Shown here piece after piece: positions 56,661-64,000 of a DNA stretch of 64,000 bases. The stretch comes from Strigops habroptila. Its lineage: Eukaryota; Chordata; Aves; Psittaciformes; Psittacidae. Positions within the stretch are counted from its first letter, which is position 1. Each line of letters begins with the position of its first letter. The stretch covers positions 670,001-734,000 of the forward strand of contig NC_046360.1 in the NCBI RefSeq assembly GCF_004027225.2, read 5' to 3'. The notes under the pieces were generated by a model that ran no database searches, was not told the DNA's origin, and worked only from the letters and a program-made list of their open reading frames with translations. Position numbers and translations under genes: made by a program.

Positions 56661-57445
56661 GGAGGGTGGTTAGTGTGTTCTGTAGGAGAAAGTCATAATG
56701 TTGCCTCTCAAACTTTTTTACCAGCCTGTTACATCCAGGTTATATCCCTACGTGGGCAGCTGCCTACACGTTCTGCGCAGCCCCAGTTAAAGCAGGATAC
56801 ATCATCCCTTTCCTCTGCTCTCAAAACCCTCATTGGATCCCTCGTGGAGCGGCTGCTTTGGTGGGACTGGGTTGGGAAGAGGCTCCATGAAGGTCTGTGC
56901 AGCCCTGGTTCGTGGTGGGTATTCAGGGAGCTGCATGGTCCAACCTGGAGAACAAGCATTTGGCTAATTACAATTTGGACATTATATTTGGCTTTCCTGC
57001 CAGCAGCAAGCATCCAGGATCACATTCCAACCTGGGAGGTCTGGAGGTGTGCAGAGGCTTGGATCAGGCATGGGAACCTAAAAATCAAATGCTTTGCATC
57101 CCCTCATGTTTTTAAGTTATCTCATTTTTACATAACCCAGCCTGGTACAAAGCCAGGAACATTTTCCCTACCATTATTTCCAGGGAAAATGTGGCTTTTC
57201 TGCCATTTTGGCATTTAAAATTTCACTTCCCCAACACAGGAGGGTCTTCAAAGACAGTGAACTCATCCATGCACCAAAACCAAGGAGCAGGTTTGGTCAT
57301 GGAATCTTCTAAAATGTTCCATTGAAATACCAGGAATCCCAGGATATAAAGTGTCCATCCTGGCCCAGGGGCTTGTGTCCTGCTCAGCAGAGCAGCCATG
57401 AAGGGTGGTGGGACTGCACAGGCGGGTGGCACATGGTGCTGGAGG
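56661..57445. other. No gene recognised
   Basis: A plus-strand frame of 181 codons (56673-57218) covers much of this, opposed by minus-strand frames. It crosses AT-rich sequence (GGCTAATTACAATTTGG near 56962) and has no recognisable domain. Treated as chance. Confidence 0.38.
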
Positions 57446-57599
57446 GTGCCCCATCCCTGGCAGTGTTCAAGGCCAGGTTGGACACAGGGGCTTGGAGCAA
57501 CCTGCTCTAGTGGAAGGTGTCCCTGCCCGTGGCAGGGGTTGGGACTGGATGAGCTTTAAGGTCCCTCCCAACACAAACCAGTCTGCAATTCTGTGATTT
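57446..57599 (+). mobile_element. CR1 LINE 3' fragment
   Basis: Sense CR1 3' end: 'GCCCCATCCCTGGCAGTGTT', 'GGACACAGGGGCTTGGAGCA', 'ACCTGCTCTAGTGGAAGGTG', 'GATGAGCTTTAAGGTCCCTC' and tail 'GCAATTCTGTGATT'. It is near-identical to the 47634 copy across the shared core. It ends 60 bases before the hairpin at 57659. Confidence 0.97.
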
Positions 57600-57880
57600 A
57601 CATAAATAAAGCGGCTATAGCATCTTGCAGAATGTCTCCCTTTGTAACCTCCTGCCTGGTTGCAGCAGTCACATCATGTTACATTATGCTTTGAAACATA
57701 ACATGATGTGACTGATGCAACATATGACGGATGGTTTATCAGCCACGAAATGTAAAAGGACCCAATTTTCTAAAGAGCATTGTTACAGAAACAAACAAGA
57801 TGCCCTTTTAACTTGTATTGATTGATTGCTAAAGAATAAGCTCTGCTCATACTTTTGCAAGTGTCGTAATTAGTTGGTAG
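57600..57880. promoter_or_regulatory. CNE-like tract containing a hairpin (inferred)
   Basis: AT-rich flank of the hairpin described separately. After it come GACGGATGGTTTATCAGCC, CCCAATTTTCTAAAG, GTATTGATTGATTGC and GTCGTAATTAGTTGG. The block resembles the other CNE-like islands. No frame of 60 codons lies between 57597 and 57769. Confidence 0.35.
57659..57721. repeat. Near-perfect hairpin, 23-bp stem, 17-nt loop
   Basis: The arm 57659-57681 and the reverse complement of 57699-57721 agree at 22 of 23 positions; the exception is G57665 opposite A57715. The loop is 57682-57698. The stem begins with GTTGCAGCAGTCACATC on the left and ends with GACTGATGCAAC on the right. Pairing does not continue outside the arms. 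Such a fold is compatible with a small precursor RNA (microRNA-like), but canonical animal precursors normally have about 10 more base pairs at the base. A short inverted-repeat transposon end pair or a palindromic duplication is an alternative; no target duplication is visible. Confidence 0.9.
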
Positions 57881-58255
57881 AGCTACCTGGATGGGGAAGA
57901 GCCAATGGGCACTGGTTCCTCTGGCCGGGAGGCAGAAAGGGAGGATGAAGCACCAGGGTAGACGGGAGGTGGAACGGTCCCTCGTCCCCGCAGCAGCACC
58001 CGGGGCAGGTCTGTGCTCACAGCAGCAAAGGGGCTGTTGGGCCTGTGCCCATCTTTGTGTTTCCAGGCCACCCCAAGCATCAACCACTGGAAATATAGAT
58101 CCTGGTGGGCTTCCAGACCCTTCCCCATGACATTGCTATTATACTGCAGCAGCAACTGCATCTCACCCAGGTCCAAGGGGAAGAGCCTCTTCGTGCGGGT
58201 TTCTGCAGCTCTTTGCATAACAGTTGCTCCCGGCCCCTTCTTTCTTTTGATTAGC
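57881..58255. other. No gene recognised
   Basis: GC-richer link with antiparallel frames of about 80-110 codons and no domain. Confidence 0.4.
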
Positions 58256-58259
58256 AGCT

Positions 58260-58740
58260 AAAAATCACAGATATGTCTGGCAGGACAATGCCTTTGACAG
58301 CAAAGGGAATATTAGGGTCAAGCTTTATTAAGAAAGAAGCTATTGAAATGACATACTCAAACATATTGCTATTAGGGACTTGAAGAGTATTTGCCTCATT
58401 AATGTAAAAGGTAGCTAGCAATCTTCTTGATCAACAGTGGCAATTTATTTTAAAGTGTCCATTTTCTGGATGTCAGAGGAAGACTTTTATTTATAATCTT
58501 ATTTTCAATTTCCACAAAGAACACTTCACTCATGCTCTGGGCAGGGTTTTTCTGCAGACAATAACCGATTATAAAACTGTGCTCTCCCCCCCACACACAT
58601 CCCCCTTGTAGTAGTGTTGACATATGGAAATGAATCAAAATGTAATAGGCATAATTACAAGCATTGTGTGCAGGCTACAATTAGTGTCTCTTCAAAGCAG
58701 ACTTGTAATCAAAAGACACCAAGAGACGAGGAGAAGAAGC
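58260..58740. promoter_or_regulatory. CNE-like block (inferred)
   Basis: About 480 AT-rich bases with a single 62-codon minus-strand frame in the middle and no transposon. Words include TCATTAATGTAAAAGG, TTTTATTTATAATC, GGCATAATTACAAGC and GACTTGTAATCAAAAG. A C7 run with ACACAC at about 58586-58600 is a small simple repeat inside it. One of the clearest candidates for a deeply conserved element. Confidence 0.46.
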
Positions 58741-58744
58741 GAGC

Positions 58745-58866
58745 GGACGGTTCCGGGATGAGCCGGAGCTGGGAGAAGTTTCCCACCCGGTGGGTGCAGA
58801 GGGGGTGCCTGGTGCTCAGCCAGGGTGTGCATGGGGTGCCGGTGGGCTGACAGGCCCATCCACCAT
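58745..58866. other. No gene recognised; GC-rich
   Basis: Short GC-rich link. Nothing recognisable. Confidence 0.4.
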
Positions 58867-58910
58867 GGTGATGGGCACCCGGCACCGCGGTGACGGGCAT
58901 CCAGCACCAA
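58867..58910. repeat. 2 x 22 bp direct repeat
   Basis: Two adjacent 22-base units (58867-58888 and 58889-58910) share the pattern GGTGAYGGGCAYCCRGCACC with a few differences. Local duplication. Confidence 0.87.
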
Positions 58911-58999
58911 GGGCAAACTCCCTTGTAGAGACAAAAGCCATGAGAGGCGTGCGTGGTCTCAAACCACTCAATTGCTCCAAAAAGAGTAAACCAAGTTCT

Positions 59000-59560
59000 C
59001 TCGATGCCACATTTCAAATGTGATAGCTCCGTTTTTCAAAGCAATGAGGGCAATGGGAATTGTTTCCCAAATCCATTCGATAAGTCAAAACAAAATCTGG
59101 AAATGGTATGAAAAATGAAGGGTGACTTTCTGCATAAGCAGTTGCTCCGCTCACCTGGAATTAGCTTGTTAGAACTTTTCAATTCACCAATGGTGAAAAA
59201 TTATTTGTATTTTATTTTTCCGTGTGTTTCGTGAACTGGAAATATATTATTCACACAGCTCTAAACATAAGATACGATTTGAGTGTAAGCAAAATCCCAT
59301 TACTTTGTATTCCTTCAAACCCTGGCGAGGGTGGCGGATCTAAACACGGCTGCCTGACAGGTTTGCAATTCAATTTTTACCTGTCAGAAATGTATCAAAC
59401 TGAAACTATTTTTGCAGGAACATTTCTATGTTAATAAGTTTTTGCTTTGAAATAAACCCCCAACCTTTTAATAAGGCCAAAGCATTATCTGGTGGCCTCA
59501 TTGGAAGGGACTTGCTTGGTTTTCATTTTCAAATTCATTTTGTTCCCTAATAGTTTTTTA
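59000..59560. promoter_or_regulatory. CNE-like block with TGACAG inverted repeat (inferred)
   Basis: CTGACAGGT (59354-59362) and its exact reverse complement ACCTGTCAG (59379-59387) are separated by 16 bases. Both hold a TGACAG core (MEIS/TGIF type) overlapping a CAGGT E-box-like core. The block also has AAAAATTATTTGTATTTTA, CACCTGGAATTAGC and GAAATATATTATTC. AT-rich, transposon-free, low in open frames. Regulatory role inferred. Confidence 0.45.
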
Positions 59561-59700
59561 AAAATGAAGGTCAGAATGAAATCTTTTGTGGCCGTTATTC
59601 AGCTGACTGCTCCTATTGACCCAAACCACACTGCTTTTTGCCCAGAGGTTGAGAAAGAATTGTTCAGATCCAGAGCACTGGAAGGTTTGGGGATTTCCTT

Positions 59701-59885
59701 CAGAATTTGGGTTGGAAGGGACCTTAAAGCTCCTCCAGTTCCAAGCCCCTGCCATGGGCAGGGACACCTTCCACTAGAGCAGGTTGCTCCAAGCCCCATC
59801 CAACCTGGCCTTAAACACTGCCAGGGATGGTTTAAAGCGATTCCCCCTTGTCCTGTCCCTCCAGGCCCTTGTCAAAAGTCCTGGG
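59701..59885 (-). mobile_element. CR1 LINE 3' fragment with internal deletion
   Basis: Antisense CR1: 'GGGTTGGAAGGGACCTTAAA', 'CACTAGAGCAGGTTGCTCCA', then a shortened 'AGCCCCATCCAACCTGGCC' (the 'TGTGTC' part is missing), 'AACACTGCCAGGGATGG'. It then jumps to 'CCCCCTTGTCCTGTCC' and 'CCCTTGTCAAAAGTCC', which normally lie further 5' in CR1. The jump after GGGATGG shows an internal deletion or a different subfamily. The 247-codon plus-strand frame 59492-60235 runs through it and is not a gene. Confidence 0.95.
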
Positions 59886-60200
59886 AGCAGGAATGGCTCC
59901 TTCAAAGTCAGCGGAGGGAGAGCTGCTGGTGTCAGCCGGGGAAGGATCAGTCCCATCCCCAGCGGGTCTGTGTGGGAGGACTTATATTTGTTTGCAGGAG
60001 CCAGATGGTTAAAGAAGAGAGTGACATAATTGTGAGAGCAGGAGCCATGGAAAGAAAGGGGGAGAGAAAGTCCCCGGGGAGGCGAGACCCAAGGAGCACG
60101 GCCCCGCACGCCCCGCACTGGCACTTGGGCTCTGCTTCCCACAGGGATTCATCCCGGGGTGCTCTGGGGCATTGCTCCTGTGCTCAGACATCCCGAGTTC
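59886..60200. other. No gene recognised
   Basis: GC-rich link with antiparallel frames. May hold further diverged CR1 sequence at its start; I could not follow it. Confidence 0.35.
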
Positions 60201-60420
60201 GATGCACAGAGAAACTGAAGTGCAGGAGCTGCTAATGCTGGGAAAGTTATGAGGACTGAAGTGGCGGGCATGACCTTGCTGTAGATGTGAAGTTCATGAT
60301 CTTAAGCAGCTCTCCATTTATTAGTGGAGGAGCCATTTATTAACCTACTGAATTCAGTTATGCTGGCATAAATCTGAAGTAACCCCATTGAGTCGGGATT
60401 TATACCGGTGTAGCTGAGGG
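60201..60420. promoter_or_regulatory. Weak CNE-like tract (inferred)
   Basis: AT-leaning, with TCCATTTATTAGTGGAGGAG followed by GCCATTTATTAACC, so that CCATTTATTA occurs twice 22 bases apart. Repeat of a homeodomain-type word in a tract with few open frames. Role inferred. Confidence 0.28.
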
Positions 60421-61735
60421 GAGAGCCTGGCTGGCTCCGGAGCGCGGGCCAGGCTGTCGTGCTGCTGCCCTGGGGCTGGAGGGGAACCTTCATGTCTCAG
60501 TGCTTAAGTCAGGCTTAAACCAGCAGCTCAATTGCTGCAAAACAAAGCTCCAGCAACACGAACGCTTCCCGCCCCGTGTGCGTCTCCCAGGCCCAGCTCA
60601 GCCCAGGGGCAGTCTGGGTGGGAAAGCAGGGAAGGAATTAATCACCAGCTAAATGAATCCCCCGGTTCCACCCACAGCTACAGACCCAGGTCTCCTTCTT
60701 CCTGCATGGATTTTAAACCGGCAGAACATACCTGTTGTATTTTATTCTCTCATTCCTAGTGTTTAATACAGGCGACCAAGCAAAGGCAATGCCAGCAATG
60801 CTGGAGAGGAGGGGAGATTTTCCTCTGAAATTTTAACTGTTCCTTCAGGTCTTTGAAGGAGCTGAAGAAGAAATGTGAATTTGGAATTACATTTTAAGCC
60901 TTCCTGTAGCCTTTTAAAATATCAGAAGGAGCAAGGGTCTGCTATCCTCACCATCAGAACTGGGCACAACCTCCACTTGAAATGTGTATAAAAAACACCC
61001 CGTGGCTTTACTGTTGCCTTCCCTTATCTGCCTGCTATTCTGAGCCCGGCTCCATCTCCGCGTGCAGAGGCTCCTTTCACAGCCCTCAAGAATAGGGAGG
61101 CTGTCGCCATTCCCGTCACGTGCCGCGGGGTGCTTGGCCCCGCTCTTATCAGCAGAAGGCACATGGAGCGCCGGGGGATGCCCTGCTCCAGCTCCCGGCA
61201 CCGGGCTCGGGGCGAGCCACCACCGCGACCTTCAGGGTCTGGTTTTCCCTTTCTCAGAAAGCAGGATCTTAGAGCCTGTGGCTGAATAGACCTTGGCAAT
61301 CCTGCGGGAAAACACCTCCGAAGCTATTCTCTAGGTGCAGTAAAAGACTCTGTGTGGGGTGTTTGTGCAGGGTCCCAGGGAAGCCGAGGTGCTCGTGAGA
61401 GGAGCAAACCCCTGTTTTGGCTGTAGCTGCCTCGGCAGAGAGCTCTCCTGTGCCCAGGGATCCAGGGATGCTCCTGCTGAGCTGGTGCCCCTGCTGCCCA
61501 GAGCTCCTGGGTGCAACTGTCCTAGGGTTTGGCACCGGGAGAGGCACTGGAGCTCGGAGCCCGGCTGCTCTTCCCACACAACAGCAATAAACATGCACTT
61601 GCCTGTGACAGCCCATGAACACTACATGTAAGAAGCATTTTCTTGATGAATTAGTGGGTTTCTGAATAAAGAAACCCTCCTCCCCCAGCACACCTACACA
61701 CTCCTCTGCACACCCGCTCCCCTGCTGCCTGCGGC
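60421..61735. other. No gene recognised
   Basis: GC-rich and AT-rich stretches mixed. CpG rises at 61095-61225, including a CACGTG E-box at 61117-61122, without reaching island density. AT-rich tract at 60830-60925. No exon or transposon supported. Confidence 0.36.
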
Positions 61736-61738
61736 AGA

Positions 61739-61860
61739 GTACACACATGCAGGTGCCATGCGTGCACACACACACATGCACACACACACGCACACACGTG
61801 TGCACACGCTTGCACAGGTGCGCACATGCATGCACATGCACACACGCACACACGCATGCC
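61739..61860. repeat. Long alternating purine-pyrimidine (CA/TG/CG) repeat
   Basis: About 120 bases of CACA, CATG, CACG and GTGC steps with few interruptions. Alternating purine-pyrimidine DNA with CG and CA steps is the classic Z-DNA-prone type. The cysteine/valine-rich minus-strand frame (part of 61269-62234) and histidine/threonine-rich plus-strand frames are products of the repeat. Confidence 0.95.
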
Positions 61861-62930
61861 CAGGCCCATCCAGCCCTCCCTGTTCCACCTCCCCCCGGCA
61901 TTCCGGAGGTGCGGAGCGTGGCGCCGGAGCCGTGGGCACTCGGCACCGCTGACAAGCTCGCCCACACCAGCCCACTGCCCATATGGGTTTTCACACGTAC
62001 GTGCAGCTGAACTCGCTTGGGAAGCAGTTTGTTCCTCAGGCCATTGTGGGAACGTGTATTGCTGCCTGTGATTGTTTTTAGCTGTTTTTCTCTCCTGTCG
62101 TTGTCTTCTCCAGCTCTGCTGGAAACTGGAATTGAAAACAGGCTGCAGAGCATTGCATTGGCCCCTTCCCTGGGACTGAGTGCCCTTCCTGCTCCTTCCT
62201 GCTGCCTGTGACAAGGAAACCGCCAAACAGCCACATCACCTTTGCTGCTTTACACAGTCCTGGAGATAAGATACTCCAAGACCCTCAGGAAATCCCTCTC
62301 CACACTCAGCAGAGATGGGAAAGTGAAGCTCTTCGTTCCCAGGTCTTTGTTTTGCACCCCACATTCCAGGATCTCCGCTGGGCAGAGGGGCTGGGGGTGG
62401 CTCTGAGCTCATGGCCCCTGCTCAGGGGGAAGGGTTTGGGTCCAGACCCGACCCCATGGCCCTGCCAGCCTGTCCCCTCGTTAGTTTTAGGATCCGGGTG
62501 CCCCCGGCAGCCCGTGTCCTGCTCACAGGCTTTCCCCTTCTCCTTCCCTCTCTCACATCTTTACCTCAGCACTTCCATTCCCTGTGGATTTTACCATTGC
62601 GAAATGCCTCTCTTCTGACCCAGTACCCAACTTTGCATTTCTGAATCGTCTTCCTGACACTCCTAGTCTGGTGTGCAGTAATTGGAAAGATCCTATTTTT
62701 TGGCTTTCTGTCCCTCTGTATATTCTAAGGCCCAAAGGGATTTCGGACATCCTGGTCAGTGCGTCTTTGGGCAGCACAGAGCCCGGCCAGGCACTGGGAT
62801 GGGCACTGGATCCCCCCAGGATGCACAGTCTCACCATCCAACATGCCAGTGTAGCCTTTCCCACAGCAACTGCACCCGCCCAGAGGATTTGGGAAGGAAC
62901 CTGAGCTCGTCTTCATTTCCTTGAATAGCA
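61861..62930. other. No gene recognised
   Basis: Mixed GC-rich sequence. Frames up to 136 codons (62208-62618 plus), with no domain. Nothing else identified. Confidence 0.38.
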
Positions 62931-63140
62931 TAAATTTCTAAAGAAAAGACATTTGAAAGCGAAATATCAAAATGTGACATTTGGAAAATGTTAAAAAGAA
63001 CATTGTTGGGTTATTGAGACACTTTGTTTCAATTTCCCTTGAATCTGAACTTTGCCAAAATCCCATCCATTGCCGTGGAAAGTTTGTTCCCGTAAAACAG
63101 CAGTTTCCAAAGAATTGGCTCCTGGATTTCCCGGTTGTGA
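62931..63140. promoter_or_regulatory. AT-rich tract (inferred CNE)
   Basis: A-rich with GAAATATCAAAATGTGACATT and CATTGTTGGGTTATTGAG. It lies within a minus-strand frame of 138 codons that has no recognised domain. Weak regulatory evidence. Confidence 0.25.
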
Positions 63141-63405
63141 CTAGCAGTGGTGAAACGCCTTGGAAGGAGCTGGGTGTCCATGCAGTGTTGTAGCCCAAGC
63201 AGGAAGAAAGTGCTGCTATGGGGAAATGGCTTTTGCAGGGAGGCAGACCAGGAACCTGGGCTCTAAGATACAGCACAAACCCCGCCAGCCTACAGGATAG
63301 TTCAGGTCTCATGAAATGCTCCCGAGGACAGCGAGTTTTGCAGCTTTGTTTCATGTTACTTCATAAAGCCAATGGAAATCTGTGGGGTTTTACTTCCCTG
63401 TTCTG
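63141..63405. other. No gene recognised
   Basis: Short mixed link. Nothing recognisable. Confidence 0.4.
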
Positions 63406-63590
63406 GGTTAAACAGTCTTAAACCAGGCATAAACACATGGCGGGGTTGTAATTGTCCTGACCTAGTGAACCGCAGCACAGAACAGAATGAGCTCCATTTA
63501 TTTACACAGCAGTTCTGTGGTCTGCATTGAGTATGGCATTAATATTTAGCGCCATATCCATGCCCTGTAGCCTGTATTAAACCTGGCCCA
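63406..63590. promoter_or_regulatory. CNE-like tract (inferred)
   Basis: GGGTTGTAATTGTCC, CTCCATTTATTTACAC and GGCATTAATATTTAGCGCC in a tract without sizeable frames until 63546. TTATTTAC is a forkhead-like word. Role inferred. Confidence 0.32.
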
Positions 63591-64000
63591 CACTGCCCTG
63601 AACCTCCGCATCCCACTGGAGTCAGACCCAATGCTCCCAGGATGAACCTGCATTCCTTCCCCAGGCTCTGGGATGCAGGGCACAGCTCTGCAGGTCCTGG
63701 GTGCAGTGATCACAGTGGCAGCCAGGCACATGCTCAGAATACAGCACCAAACCCAAGGTTTTCTTTTCCTCCCATCCCACCCTTGGGTTATTTATGCAAG
63801 TTAATTCTTTATTTTGTAGTTGTTTGTTGCTTCTCTGCAGCAGGAAGAGGAGCTGAGCTGGCATGGGAGCTGCTCGCATCCAAATGCATCTTCCTGCCGT
63901 CAGCAGAAAGAAGGCAGAAAATGACTGTTCAATTAAATCACGTACTTCGAGTAAACGTTCCCTTCTGAAGAAGTTGGTCTCTGCTTTAAAACTGGGTGGC
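63591..64000. other. No gene recognised at the right edge
   Basis: Mixed sequence with antiparallel frames of 61-108 codons. An AT-rich stretch at 63785-63835 and the last 80 bases could belong to an element that continues outside the window. Confidence 0.35.

Noticed and set aside
57659..57721. Calling the hairpin a microRNA gene outright
   Set aside because: The stem lacks the extra basal pairs of typical animal precursors and I recognise no known mature sequence, so it is listed as an inverted repeat and a finding only.
59492..60235. Plus-strand open frame of 247 codons
   Set aside because: It passes through the antisense CR1 at 59701-59885 and has no recognisable domain.
61269..62234. 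Minus-strand open frame of 321 codons, the longest in the window
   Set aside because: It runs across the CA/TG repeat, which keeps frames open; the cysteine/valine stretch is the repeat translated. No domain, and other frames are open on both strands at the same place.
1..64000. CRISPR arrays, operons or bacterial-type systems
   Set aside because: No regularly spaced repeats with unique spacers, no ribosome-binding patterns, and no dense coding. The sequence is vertebrate.

Overview
This window looks like non-coding DNA from a bird nuclear genome. The best evidence is a set of 5'-truncated CR1 LINE copies, on both strands, that share the avian CR1 3' tail (the ATTCTRTG-type end and the conserved block around 'GGAGCAACCTGCTC'). 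Several are close to one another in sequence, so the family moved fairly recently in this lineage. CpG is depleted almost everywhere and concentrated in one island, as in a methylated vertebrate genome. I cannot name the species. The variant with 'GGTTTGGGTTGAAGGGACC' makes me think of a neoavian rather than chicken, but this is a weak guess.

I find no protein-coding gene that I can support. All the open frames are short, lie in GC-rich tracts on both strands at once, or run through repeats. The longest (61269-62234 minus, 39447-40259 minus, 59492-60235 plus) cross a CA-type repeat or CR1 copies. No frame resembles a protein family, except a decayed CR1 reverse-transcriptase relic at about 8330-9110.

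The layout alternates between two textures. One is GC-richer, low-information sequence carrying minisatellites, several with a 10-bp period, and CR1 insertions. The other is AT-richer blocks of about 200-1400 bp, dense in TAATTA, ATTTGCAT, TTTTACGA, TAATCC and GATA-like words and in small perfect inverted repeats. These blocks look like vertebrate conserved non-coding elements. The clearest are at 4800-5130, 9780-11130, 21430-21960, 22370-22740, 25590-26040, 31180-31530, 40255-40560, 41940-42240, 43150-43640, 48070-48890, 51930-52170, 56400-56660, 57600-57880, 58260-58740 and 59000-59560. If they are conserved, the window is part of a regulatory gene desert beside a developmental gene outside it.

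One CpG island at about 39110-39590, with a G-quadruplex-capable Sp1-like tract, is the only strong promoter candidate. The most unusual small structure is a near-perfect 23-bp-stem hairpin at 57659-57721. I see no sign of an operon, a CRISPR array or any other multi-gene system.
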